Shown: positions 12,001 to 23,512, counted from the stretch's first letter. The stretch is 64,000 nucleotides of DNA from Pycnopodia helianthoides (GCA_032158295.1 CM063251.1:11695016-11759015); one strand, 5' to 3'. Notes: generated from the letters alone by a model not told the origin. Numbers and translations: made by a program.

Positions 12001-14240
12001 AATCTTTTTAGTAAGTGAGCTTTCATGTTGAAACTACTGACCATTTTTTAATGACATCTCTACGTATACTTTTATGAGGCAAAACGTGTTAATTATTGTA
12101 TCCATAAACCCAGCCATCTACATTTTTTTATTTTAAATTGAAAGTCATGTTTCTTCCAAAACTTACAGGATGGAAATTGTAGTCTTAAGCGTAGCTTCTC
12201 TTTCGAAAGAGAAGTTATACATAATTTGTAATAAAGAAGAACAATCTGTCCCAAGTTCACGATTGGTTTTATTTCTGAACAGATGTGTGGATATCTTGGG
12301 AGGACACATAAAGTTAATTCTTGTGCTATTGATGCTGGGATTGGTTGGAAACTGCACGTGGTGTGTGCTGCTGTCCATGCACTATATCCAGTTTAATATG
12401 GGCAAGTACTCATTTTCTGCTCTCAATGTCAGTTTCAGGGTCGGTTGTGTGCATGGAATTGTCATTGCCAATGTGAGAAACACCGGGGCGAACCCCTTCT
12501 CTTAATGTTAAGTATGTTCTTTTACGTGCATTACACAACACAAGGACCTAGGTTTTACGTCCCATCCGAAGGACGGAGCAATAGTGGTTGAGTGTCTTGC
12601 TTAAGGACACAAGTGCCTTGACCGAGACTCGGACCCATACTCTGCTGATCAGAAACACCAGAGCTTGAGTCCGGTGCGCTGAACCGCTCTGCCGATACCT
12701 GCTACAAAAGACATGCCAACTGATTTCCTTGTAATGCTTTTTGTGCCCGGGGTTTCAATATACGATAATCTATTTCCGTTCTTTTTTTAAATATTGTTTT
12801 TAAATGATTATCATGAGAAAAAAAACACAACAACAACAACAACAACAACTCAATATTGAATATTGAAATTGATTATTCTTTATTTTTCTTTATAGCGAGT
12901 CTGTACATGTCGTGCATCGCTATTGGTTTCTTTGCAAACGCCTCAATTCCACTGTATTTTGAAGTCACCGTAGAGGGCATGTATCCAATATCTGAAGGAA
13001 CCGTTAATATATGGATGGTGTGGTTGCTTAACCTCTGGGTGATGATCTTGGTGTTACTACCGCAGATACCGGGAGTAGGTAAGGAATCCCATAGCCCTTT
13101 CGAAGCTTCGGATTTCGGCTCAGTCACCGATTTGAAGTCATGCATATTCAATACGAAGTGCATGCACAGAACCAACATAAATCTGTCTCCCGGAGATTCT
13201 TTCCCCCAATTGGAAATTAACATGGGCTGAAGGAGGATGATTCAAATAAGGGGTGGGGTGAGGGGGTGGGGGGGGGGGGTATCAGAAGCAGCTTGTACAT
13301 ACAGTTCGGCGTAGGGGGGGGGGGGGGAGGACACACCAGAATCTCTGGGGGACAGAATCTCATGCCACACTGGAACCGAATAAAGTGGTGGTTTCGATGG
13401 CCTTATTTTGTTTAAAATGTATCTAATGTGACTTAGGTAAATATAGGCTACGGCTAGATTGAGTCCAACTTTGTTTTAACAAATATTGATGGGCCACAAG
13501 AGAAACTGACAGGGCAACTATAATTCAATTTGAGGTGAACGAAGACATATGGGCCGCGATTGGGATTCGAACCAGCAACCTCAAGATTTACGTGCCGGTG
13601 CTCTACCAAATGAGCTACCTACTGCGTTCTCCGAAAAGAAATAATTGTTCGCACTTGGAAAATATCAGCAACCACTCTTTCAAACATACATTCAATAATA
13701 ACAATAAAGTGATCCAGCGTAGACAGAAGAAAAATTATGGCGGAATGCTCAATCCTGTCTAGGACGCCATTTGAAATTATCCGGGCCCCGTCGAACAGAA
13801 ATTGTCCGAAAAACCTATAATGCTTAGTAATTCAAATATCCAAGCTATATATTTATGGTGTACTTACATTTACAACTGCAAATAATTATCTGCGCCTATT
13901 TTTGAAGTGTTAATTGTATACATTTTTGTAAATATTAATCCAGGTGTCATCTGGTTGAACTGGACATTTACAGTTGCAAATAATTATCTGCACCTATTAT
14001 TTTTTGATTTGTGATGTTTCTCTAGAGCCACCATAACACTTCCTTCTTGAAATGGTAATTTTATATATTTGTGTATATATTAATCCAGGTGTCATCTGGT
14101 TGAACTGGTTATTCCTTGTCGGTGTCATCCTCTGTTTCCCATTACTTCTGGCGTACAAAGAAAAATACAAACGTCTGAACCTTGACACTCGTGACGAAAT
14201 AGACGCAACATCATTCCGGAGCTCTTACACAGAGATATAG
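3955..14240 (+). CDS. SLC49A4-like: SLC49A4/DIRC2-like MFS transporter, copy 1 (11 exons, intact)
   Basis: Exons deduced by hand: 3955-4231, 5637-5747, 6428-6518, 8257-8457, 9207-9278, 9702-9830, 10747-10858, 11754-11821, 12283-12401, 12896-13078, 14089-14240. They join to 1515 nt (504 residues plus stop). Similarity to vertebrate DIRC2/SLC49A4 runs end to end: a PLL motif near the N-terminus, WNAWGPI closing the first membrane segment (about residues 66-88), INWGPITF, RCIPVG, AAPTHMSAIWFP, YFPDKPPTPPSV, GWIGFYANI, and FFANASIPLYFE followed by VEGMYP. Family knowledge: 12-helix lysosomal/late endosomal MFS carriers, with pyridoxine proposed as a substrate for the vertebrate protein; this protein's substrate is unknown. 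The acidic residue of a canonical dileucine sorting signal is not in register before LL. Intron 9 needs a GC donor, and exon 5 needs a donor 4 nt downstream of the one its paralogues use. The first member of a tandem family; all other introns are GT-AG. Confidence 0.85.
4427..4660. repeat. Fold-back repeat in intron 1 (abundant family)
   Basis: Two arms, near 4427-4510 and 4560-4660, are imperfect inverted copies containing AACTTGTCTTGC and its complement. Related copies lie at about 7268-7660, 15320-15475, 18795-19060, 21225-21370 and 61537-61680. A dispersed palindromic non-coding element, probably a MITE. Exact ends are not resolved. Confidence 0.55.
6059..6104. repeat. (CA)n microsatellite with (CGCA) tail
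   Basis: Uninterrupted CA dinucleotides followed by CGCA units, in intron 2 of copy 1. Copy 2 lacks the tract at the equivalent place. Confidence 0.9.
6556..6850. repeat. Palindromic dispersed repeat in intron 3 of copy 1
   Basis: A left arm near 6682-6715 (CTTCGTGAACTAACACGG) is matched in inverted orientation near 6759-6810. A partial copy with one arm lies at 7025-7225, and the copy 2 equivalent is at 20703-20990. The interspersed distribution and palindromic form suggest a MITE. Confidence 0.5.
7268..7660. repeat. Fold-back repeat with central hammerhead-like stem
   Basis: A longer member of the family seen in intron 1 of copy 1: both arms are present, at about 7268-7400 and 7505-7660. 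Its centre holds, on the minus strand, a stem-loop with GACTAG/CTAGTC arms followed by GAAAC (7466-7502). Confidence 0.45.
12482..12705 (-). mobile_element. tRNA-headed SINE in intron 9 of copy 1
   Basis: Read on the minus strand this has a tRNA-like head with a box B-like GAGTCTCGGT region, a TCCTTAAGCAAGACACT-type body and a GGGTTCGCCCC segment, matching the clearer + strand copy at 23513. Remnants occupy the same intron in copies 2 and 3, so the insertion predates the duplication. Confidence 0.6.
12825..12849. repeat. (CAA)n microsatellite
   Basis: Short ACA/CAA tract 47 bp upstream of exon 10 of copy 1. The equivalent in copy 2 (33675-33705) is longer. Confidence 0.8.
13256..13330. repeat. 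Poly-G rich tracts in intron 10
   Basis: Two G runs of about 11 and 15 bases separated by about 35 bp, fitting the pattern for G-quadruplex formation. Present in copy 1 only. Confidence 0.7.
13546..13625 (-). repeat. tRNA-like sequence (SINE head remnant) in intron 10
   Basis: On the minus strand a box A-like TAGCTCATTTGGTAGAGC is followed by a box B GGTTCGAATCCC at tRNA-like spacing. The anticodon arm pairs poorly, so it is not a functional tRNA. Homologous remnants are at 34437-34510 (copy 2) and 60660-60715 (copy 3), showing the insertion predates the duplication. Confidence 0.6.
13935..13973 (+). pseudogene. Partial tandem duplicate of the exon 11 start
   Basis: The polypyrimidine/acceptor region and the first 24 nt of exon 11 (GTGTCATCTGGTTGAACTGG) occur here about 145 bp before the real exon and then run into intron sequence. 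A local duplication specific to copy 1. It leaves an intact AG acceptor that could act as a decoy splice site. Confidence 0.75.
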
Positions 14241-14342
14241 AGCACATTACAAAGTAACTACTTTGTCAGGCAGCAAATCAACACCTACGCAGTCAGGTAC
14301 GGAAGCGTATTGCTGCCAAATGAATTTTAAAAAAAATATCTC

Positions 14343-14411
14343 TTATCGTGTACGTACACGATAACTTATCGTGTACGTACACGATAACTTATCGTGTACG
14401 TACACGATGAG
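14343..14411. repeat. Triplicated palindrome downstream of copy 1 stop codon
   Basis: Three 23-bp units, each centred on the perfect palindrome ATCGTGTACGTACACGAT, start 103 bp after the stop codon. Further half-units run to about 14462. Copy 2 has fewer units (35164-35234) and copy 3 one short version (61360-61378). Confidence 0.85.
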
Positions 14412-14479
14412 TCATTGTGAACGTACTAGATAAGTCCAAACTTATCGTGTATGAACACGATAAGAGAGAGAGAGAGAGA

Positions 14480-15400
14480 GATTTTGTAATTTCACGTGGC
14501 GGCAATACGCCTCCGTGGTCAGGAACCACTTCGTGCAATATTACTCCCCGTCCAAAACTCATTCTCCGAGGAACAGTAGAGGGCAAGCGACGGAGTGGTG
14601 GAAAAAGGAAGTCCTGGTCAGACAACATTTGAGACTGGACAGTTACAAACATTGCCGCCCTCGACAGGCAGATGCATCCATCAAGGCACCCCTAACAACC
14701 GGCACGACGGTCACAGGATGGTTGGATGAATGAATGAATGACACAGAGATATTTACCGCTTTTTATGCAATTAAGTTTATTGAAAAAATGTCGTTCATAA
14801 AAAGTAAAAAGTAAAAACCCACAAACAAACAAACAAACTAACATAAACCCCATGAAGCCGTAACAACATGTTTTCAAGACACAAGGTAGGCCCTTAGTGG
14901 ACTATTTTTAAATGTTTAATTGGTGTTAAGTTATTTGGCCGACTCGTCACTCCGAGGGACGTCATGTTTGACTAATAATAATAATATATAATTGTAGAAG
15001 TAGCCTCAAGAGTCCTCAAGAGGGAAATGAAGACCTTCTTCCAAACAGTTAGCCCTTCGTAATGATTAAGAACATGTGCTTTTTCTGGAGTCGGGGTATA
15101 TGCTAACAATATTTATTAACATAATGATGGAACATTTATACAATTTTGTTGTTTACCTTTTTAAAACAATGGTGTTTTGTAAACGATGTGAATTGTTCAT
15201 GTAGTAAAGCTGGAATATTGTGCTAGTTGTTTACGAAGCAAAATGCATTTGCTGTATTGTTTATAATAATATTGTGCATACCTTGTATTTTAGATTTGAG
15301 GCATTACGTGGTCAGGTATCATTGTATTTTTCAGTTTGCATGTGAATATGCTGTGTAGATTTGTTCTTTGAGAACTTGTCTTGCAATTTATTCTACTACG
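14480..15400. other. Intergenic stretch after copy 1
   Basis: Begins with a GA tract (14463-14481). No recognisable gene. Contains AT-rich sequence and one arm of the fold-back family around 15320-15470. Confidence 0.5.
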
Positions 15401-16130
15401 GCAGTAGAATAAATAGCAAGACAAGCTCCCAAAGAACAAATCTACATAGCACAGTAGACACATACGGGTTTCCGCACTTAAAATATATTAAAATATGTAT
15501 TTTAATTGTGGTATGAATTTTTCTATGTAACACATAAGATGGCTTTCCCTTGTGTTCATTTGTAAGTCTTATACATGTACTCAGTTCCAAGTGTCTTTAA
15601 CGCTTTAACGACATTCAATGCTACCGTCTTTCATCTAGCAACTCGTCACACGGGGCAATTATCAGGCAACTTAGAGGCACTGCATGCACAAGGAACACTT
15701 GAGCAGCACAAGAGACAATCTTCTAGCTGTAACTCGCTATCCCTAAGAAAATAATGAGAAAACTGAAATGGGGCATGGAACTGTAAATTGCCTCGTGCGG
15801 CATGGCCTTAACAGGAGTGTGATACGAGCAGTTTGGTCCCGACTAATAAGTTTCCCCATATTGGACTGAAATGAGTCGCAGCCCTTCAGTTACTGTTCAT
15901 CAAGTGTATTAACATGGCTCGCACTTCTTCTTATTCTTCTTATTGTTGTTGTTGTTCTTCTTCTACTTCTTCGTTTTTGTTGTTGTTGTTGGGTGGGGAG
16001 TATCTCTTCTGATTGTGTTATTACTTTGTATATTGCCCAATTTCAATCTTTTCTTATTTCTTGGTCACGTGATCAAAATGTAAACAGGCCATAACTCCTA
16101 ACTATTCGGCCGATTTTAATCAAACGTGGA
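15400..16130. repeat. Duplicated downstream block with TTC/TTG tract
   Basis: This block aligns with the sequence after copy 3 (61600-61930 plus 63545-63900), so it belongs to the duplicated segment. It carries a broken TTC/TTG microsatellite (15925-15992), then GGTCACGTGATC and a CATAACTC-containing repeat. In the copy 3 block the alignment is interrupted by a 1.5-kb palindromic insertion. Confidence 0.65.
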
Positions 16131-16600
16131 CGAATTAAAGCTGGACACCTGCCCTATTTAGGGATGATCCTAAAATATGGCCAATGGTCATCTGTTGGTC
16201 AGTAGTGGTCAGTTAACGAATATTTACAAAATGGTTCTTCCACATTCTTTAGCCGATTGCAACCTATTTTTTGGTCTATTGCTTTATTGACTCGAGCTAC
16301 ATTTTAGCTGGAACAAAGATTTGGGTCAGCAGTGGTCATTTTAAGATTTCCTTTTAAAACTTAGGTTTTAATTTCAATTTCAGTTCAATTCAATTGCAAA
16401 TATCTTTTGCTGTTTATAGAACGGTGTCAATGTATATTCTGTGATCACTAGTGGCCATTTAATAACAATTTACAGAATGCTTCCCATTTAGCCGAGTGTT
16501 ACGTAACTTGGTCAAATGTTTCAGTGGCTCGAGCCCCATGTTGGATTTTGGCCAATGGTCACCTGTTGGTCAGCTTTGGTCATTTATGATAAAAAATATA
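16130..16600. repeat. Diverged tandem repeats
   Basis: Phrases such as CCAATGGTCA followed by TGTTGGTCAG recur with flanking similarity near 16187, 16325 and 16545, giving loose units of 130-200 bp. Non-coding in all frames. Confidence 0.45.
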
Positions 16601-16676
16601 TATAATTTATTCCATATGGCTGATATTTGTGCATTGTGAAACACGTTAGCTCTAGTTTATGTCATTTACTGCCAAC

Positions 16677-16830
16677 GGTAATCTGGATGACGTGGTTACT
16701 CATGGGCTGCTATCAGTGTACCTTTGCTTCTCGTCTACAAGTACGCTATAATCGCCTGGCTTTGGACACGGCAAAAGATACCCGTGAAGAAACCAGGAAA
16801 TCCAAAAGGTCCGACATACGTGAAGCATGA
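16677..16830 (+). pseudogene. Relic of an SLC49A4-like terminal exon
   Basis: Residues VIWMTWLLMG, then PLLLVYK in another frame, then RYNRLALDTAKD back in the first frame match the terminal exon of the neighbouring genes (VIWLNWLFLV, PLLLAYK, KYKRLNLDTRDE). Two frameshifts of opposite sense lie near 16712 and 16745, and the AG acceptor before the exon is gone. No other exon of this copy is visible nearby. More diverged than copies 1-3, so probably an older duplicate. Confidence 0.7.
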
Positions 16831-16899
16831 ACGTTCTTGGAAGCAAATAAGTGTTCATTATGCCCGGTTCATATCATGTTAACACTGACCGCAATGTTG

Positions 16900-18015
16900 C
16901 AGGTGTGATTCGAAACAACAATAATGTGAAAATCGTATGACCTTTACTTCCGGTCGTACTGGAAGGTCAAAGTTTTTCATTGTTTGTTTTTCTTAAAAAA
17001 AATAAAAATCGGGCATAACTCAAGATTAAATTTGATTTGAACATTGATACTTATCAGACAATTGGACCTAAATAACAAGACGACATAAACTTTATGATGT
17101 CATGATGACGTCATCAGGTATTGAACAACAATGAATCAAAGTTTAACATCTGTAAAACAAAATCATAACACATCAACCACATATTGCATTTTTACAGACT
17201 ATACATAATCAGATAAGTCTTTAAAAGTTCAACAAACACTACACGAATCGGAAGTTGAAAACAAAATTCACAAAATTCTTATCTCTAAAACCACTTATTT
17301 ATTTATCAATTTATTTGCATCAGGTGATAGATGATTGAGTCTGTTCAAACTTTTGCACAGAGATGATAACATTTCTATCTTTACATCTGGTCGAAACCGG
17401 CATTAAAGCGCATTTAGTAGTTGACCCTTTTTCATAACGCACGATAGCGTAATAACACATGTACAGAAACATGTATGTTGAATGTGTAGTTCAGTTTGCA
17501 TCAGCTACATGTAAGAATACATTAATTTAGCATCGCTGTTAAATTGTATATTGCCCACCTAAAGATAGTTCTTCTAATATTTGAAAATTCATAACTCCTA
17601 AAACCACACATTGGATTTTGACAATCCATATACATGTATCATCTAAAAGTTCTTAATACACTTATCACGCGCTACACAAAATGTGAACCCGTTTGACCTT
17701 GACTTCCGGTTAAAACCGGTAGTTGAAATTTAATGTTTCAAAAAATCATTACGTCTGAACCAAAAATTTGATATTTACAGTCTATATGTCAACGTAAATG
17801 TCCTCGCAAAATTTGACAAACGCTACACAGAGTGTGACCACATTGACCCGCATGACTTCTGGTTCAAATTGAATGTTAAAGTTACATGTTGAAAAAATCT
17901 AACTCCTGAACCAGACATTGAATTGATAAGGTAAAATTTCGCCAATTCATTCAATCACAATTTTATGACATCACTCACAAACACCATGTTTTTGTAATTG
18001 ACAAAAACTGAATGT
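16900..18015. repeat. ~1.1-kb dispersed non-coding repeat
   Basis: Aligns along most of its length with 55815-57130. Internally it repeats short phrases (ATAACTC or ATAACTCCTGAACCA, TTGGATTTTTACAAT, TTGACCTTGACTTCCGGT, ATGACGTCATCAGGT). Ends at AATTGACAAAAACTG in both copies. No ORF of note and no clear terminal repeats. Confidence 0.6.
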
Positions 18016-19370
18016 CTAGTTATTTTTGTGTTTGTTCCCTATTAGCCATAAACAGATTCAATCTTTGGGTTTGCTACCATTGTGAAACAGTACACAACAG
18101 TGCCTTGCGACAAAAGAACAGAACTGTGCAGATATGCGCTTGTATTGTTGGCTACTTCAATGGAGTTACTTTTCCCCAGCCTACGCTCGCTAACAGCCTG
18201 TGAAACCATTCAACAATCGTTGGCATGACCTTGACCACAAACTGTGACGATTCAGTCGATATTTTTCGATGGTTTTCACATGTAGTGTCTAGAGGTGCGA
18301 CATGGAACACGACAGTGTAACCCAACCACTGCTGAGCAACAGAAACCAGGATAAGATAGCTTCATCTAAAGAGAGCATTGCAACTGTCAACACCGGTAAC
18401 GATGTAAGCAACGCGAAGTATGAACAGTTGGATTGCAGCGTATCCAGCGGTCGTCATGAAATACACCATGAAACCTACGTAGCATCAACACACACGATGG
18501 TATATCCTCGCAATATTCTCACTGTTATTCACGTTCCAGGCTATAGCTTGGAACGCATGGGGACCCATCGCTGATACAGGTAAACTAGATTTTTCAGGCG
18601 ATAACTTGTTTTATTTAAGTGTAGTTTCAATCTGAAGGCAAGGAATACTATTATGTAAATCCTCACGTATTTGAATATACATGTATTTAATTAAGTACAT
18701 ATGGAGTAGCCAACGTTAGCGTCTGAAGATGGCTTCTAAAACATGTGCATTATTTAGGGGTTTTAAGGCATTATATTTGAGGTATCAATGTATAATGTAT
18801 ACAGCTTGCGGTAACACTATGTGTAATGTAATTACTTTGCTGTGTAGATTTATTCTTATGAACTTGTCTTGCTATTTATTTAACTGCTGGAGTAGATTTC
18901 ACAATTTGGGAGACCTCTTCTTTACTTCTAAAAAATAAACAGGACGGTTCTTTTCAAACTAAGTTATCTCTGCCGCAGTATAGTAGCAAGACAATTGGTT
19001 CTACAGAACAAATCTACTCAGCAAAGTAGCACATGGTGTTTACAGCACACTTGATATACATGTTACACTTGCTCTTGACTTGTCTTGCCATCACCTGCTC
19101 TTAGAGTGAGTGACACCTGATGCATCATCTTAGTGTAGTCTTTCAAAGCCCTTATATACAACAAGTGTATTTAAGCTCGGCCTAAGCATCCCTTTGGTCA
19201 AGGGTTTCTATTAACAGCAGTCAACAATAAAGACTTAGTGCATTTGCAGTGAATGTAAGCATTCATGAACTAGTTCATGATTATTGCGAAGTGTTAAAGA
19301 CGGAGTATAGAATGGGCAGTAAAAACACTTGACCTGATAGATGTTGCAAATTGTGGTATATTTAATAACA

Positions 19371-19661
19371 TTTTGTCCTTTGTTTTATCAACTTCTTGTT
19401 CCCTTCAACCCCCCTCCCCCTTTTGTCTCCATAATCCCTGCTTACCCCCTGCTTTTTCTGAATGCTTTATACTTTTCTCTCTCCACTCTTGTACAACTCT
19501 TGTATGCATGTACAGTGTATGTGTGTTGTCTTGTCATTTAGCCTTCGAGAAAGACTCTGCTAGGGTCGAAACGTCAGGCCACTAACTCATTTTTTGCATT
19601 TTTACTACAGGTCCTTTTGGTTGGTAAGCAGTTTGCAACAGCTAATTCTATTTTCTCATAA
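19371..19661 (+). mobile_element. Inserted element with 9-bp target duplication and hammerhead-like motif
   Basis: TTAATAACA occurs at 19362-19370 and 19662-19670. Copy 1 has the single empty site at 4959-4967, so 291 bp inserted here after duplication. The second half contains a stem GACTCT/AGGGTC followed by GAAAC and GTC (19545-19578). The same sequence recurs at 38325-38470. No terminal inverted repeats; perhaps the end of a retroelement such as a Penelope-like element, a guess based only on the motif. Confidence 0.7.
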
Positions 19662-22600
19662 TTAATAACAGGGGGAGTAAGAATGAATTGACCTTTTCAA
19701 AACAATCTTCTGGTATACATTTTACACTAATTACAGTTAGAGTTGTTCTCCAATGGTCTCAAGCGGAAATCGACCTTTGTATCAACTGGGGCCCAATCAC
19801 TTTTGTCGTCACTGCCTTCTTTTTCTCATACATACTGAATACCAAAGGTAAGGCCGTGACGTTATTTGGGTACAATTTGCTGGGTAATAATTGGGGATCG
19901 GTACAAAATAACTGGAGTTAATAATTTGGGAATTACTCCTTCCAGGGATGTTGGGTTAGTCAACTTCTCATTAGTCTAGATTTCACGACTGCTCACAAGT
20001 CGCAATTGGTGCTCGATATGTTGCATGGTGTACTCCCCCCCTCCTATTTGGTGATTCTACGCCTACTCATGTTTGGGTTGACCGTGACCGACTCACTGGG
20101 TCCTCAAAAACCTGCAATTGTACTGCAACGTGAGGAACTTTTTGTTAATTTTATATTTTGAAAGGTCAGTTTGCTTTTACATGTAACGGGTAATGTCTAT
20201 ATGAGCGCTCCCAACTATAAGGAGAGATCACAGCGTGTTTGACATAGTGTACATAATGAGTCCTGTGTTGAAAACGTTCAAATATCCCTTCATTCTACCG
20301 GGCTTTTGGAAATGTGACACATTTCCCATTCAAGGACTTGAACATTTTGTTTCTGAGAGGAAATTTAAACGGGCTCCTTAAATTATTCATGGTATAGTAA
20401 AACATATTGTACGGTTGGGTATTATTAATTTACTACACGTAACACTTTAATCAATGTGGTATTTTTTAGGGAGGGGGAGTACTTCTGTACAAGAGGGGAA
20501 TAGTTTGTTGGACTAAATATGTGGATCTTTGAACGTGTGTTTTTAAGACGATTTCGTTTGCCTCATCAGGTTTTCGGTTTGCCCTCCTTGCCAGCGCACT
20601 ATTTTTTCTTTCCGGCGTGGCAGTCCGCTGCATCCCCGTTGGAATTGAAAACGTAAAATGGTACGTCCTAACTTTAATGTTGATCTCCGCTATGAAATAG
20701 ACCTTAAGGGGACACATTGCCTTCGGATTATCCGCTTTGGGCCATGAAAGCGTTTGTTATGAAATGAATAATTTATGGCTGGAAAGTTGTTTTGAAAAGT
20801 AGTTCATGGTGATATATCCCTCGAAATGGAGTGGTTTTCCTTTTACCTCGTGATTTTGTGGAGTCACAATATGGTTTGACAAAATGACGGACGGTGTTGG
20901 TTCACGAAGTAAAAGGAAAAACACACAATTTCGAGGGATACTTGTGTGATAAGGGGGAGATAGTCTGGTCCCCTTTGAGAGTCCGCAACCAACCCTCCTA
21001 ATGTATACGGAATACTTGACAAAGACGGTGGAATATGAGGGCTTTTGTCTTTCAGTTTATTGGGAAGTGTTATTTTTGCCGTTCAATTTGTAAAAGCATC
21101 AGTACAGATTTGGAATCTTTAATAACTTCTGTGGATAAATATTGATCGTTTGATCATTGATTGGGTGACGGAAACAAGATGACTCTGATAACAATTAAGT
21201 TATTACTTCACATTTTTTATTTTTCAGTTTGTGGTAGCACCATATGTAGGCCTATAGGTTTATCTAGTTTGCTGTGTTATTTTGATAACTTGCTATTAAT
21301 TTTGTTCTACACTGCAGCGCAATAGATTTCGGAATTCGGGAGACTATACTTTTTTTCTGTAAAGAACTGTCCTGCTTATTTGCCTAATGGGTCGAGAAAA
21401 CTTCTCGTTATCAACTTTAACTGCCTCTTTATTTTATTTTTTAATGGAATTTTAGCTTCGACTCTGCGCCAGTTTGATCCATTTGTGGGTCATTTACACA
21501 CAATTGTTGGGTTTTCTCTGACCCGGAAATGGGTACGTCAGACCTCCTTCGAACCGGAACCGTGGGTTTTTATAGTGCTGAGTTCAATCCAAATGTCTCT
21601 ACGTTTAAAAAATATTTTAAAAAAATATTGTGGAGTTGCAATATTTTTCCTAAGAACTTGACAATTAGAAGTTAATTTAAACGGAAAACAGAACAAGCTT
21701 TTGTAAAAGTAAGTATTTACTTTTTCGTTTTTCCTTTTTTTTTTTTACTTTACAGGTTGCCAGTTTAATGTCCGGAGCCATGTTGAAAGCAACTCGGTCA
21801 TCCTTAGCTCCTAGATGTTTGTATAAAATTTTATATTTATTTTAATACTAATGCAGGACAGCTAACATTGGTCAAGTGTTGATCGGAGTGTCTGCCCCTA
21901 TACTTCAAGCAGCACCAACGCATTTGTCAGCGACCTGGTTCCCGCCTCATCAACGGACTACTTCAACTGCCATAGCAGGAGCAGCAGGATGCCTCGGCAT
22001 GGCCTTCTCCTTCCTGATTGGTCCGAATATCGTCCCCGCTGTGCCAAAATATATCACGTGAACATTTCATTTTATTTTGTTGCCTTGTAATTTGTTTAGG
22101 AGTTGCTGATAGTAAGTTACTACTACCGTTTTTAGTTTGTGTCGAACATTATATTATACGTATGTAATATTGAATTATACTGACATGGAATGACCTTCTC
22201 TGCCGTTAATACCCGAAGTTTATATCCCAACCTTTTCGACATCACACCCTCAACCCAGATTTGTTCATGTGGTGAAAAACAAATAATGCATAGTGGGGTG
22301 GTACACGTGACTTGTACAAAATTGTTTGTAGCTCATTTTAAAAAAAAACCTTTAAATTACACAAATACGGGAAGGTTCCACTAGTTACTGGCACCCCAGT
22401 AGGCCAAAAAGCTCTATTGACAAGAAGAGGGGTGTTGGAAACACCAGCAAGATATTTGGAAGCCCGCTACAAAGAACATATGGCTCCACTTTATCAGAGG
22501 GTTATAGATCTGGGGGTAGGTATGCTTGTATGTTTAGTTTTTCTGCACGAAGTATATGGGTGAAAATATGTTCCGCCCCGTAAGACTCCCCAGGGCGTTG

Positions 22601-23019
22601 CACTTTGGAGGAAACTGAATTATGTGCCATGACTAAGTGTTACCAGCCCTCACTCAAGGGTTTATTTCAGTCAATCATTTTTTCTACGTCACAAACAAAC
22701 TCTGTTCCTCGGTCAGATTTCTGGGGAAGTTTAAATTTTCTCAACACACCACAAGCTAGTTAACTCAAAGTATTTTTCTCATCTGTTTTGAAGGGCTGAT
22801 AACATCACTGCTGTTGAACGAGAGACTTACTTCAACTCCATCATGAATTTAATGTACTTCGGTAAGTGATATTAGTCTTTAAAGGAAAACCATAAGACAT
22901 CCTCCATCACAAACCACAAATTCTTACCTCCAAATGTCGCAACCGGTACAAATCAACCTTAAATTTTGTGGCTTAATATTTAGGGAAAAAAATCCGTTTT
23001 GTTTTCTTTTCTTCCTCTT

Positions 23020-23203
<184 letters not shown>

Positions 23204-23512
23204 CCTCTCCTCTCTACCCTCCCTTCCTCTCTACCCTCCCTCTCTCTCTCTCTAAATATCCGCTCTTTTTTTATCATTTATATAAATTTAACTAATCTGC
23301 GAGATCAGTTAAACATTAAATTTAGTTATTTCTTTATAGAATGTGCAATGGCAGCAGTTCTTGTGATTGTAGCTCTTTTATACTTCCCTGACAAGCCACC
23401 AACGCCGCCAAGCGTCTCGTCGACTGAAAAGCGAGAAAGTTTCACAGTAGGGACAATCACTCTTATCAAGTAAAGGACACTTTTTGTTTTCCTGTCATAC
23501 ACTCTTAAAAAT

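Noticed and set aside
13546..13625. Functional tRNA gene
   Set aside because: Box A and B fit, but the anticodon arm does not pair, position 33 is not T, and the three paralogous copies decay freely.
14343..14411. CRISPR-like array of palindromic repeats
   Set aside because: Units are directly adjacent without spacers and lie in eukaryotic 3' flanking DNA.
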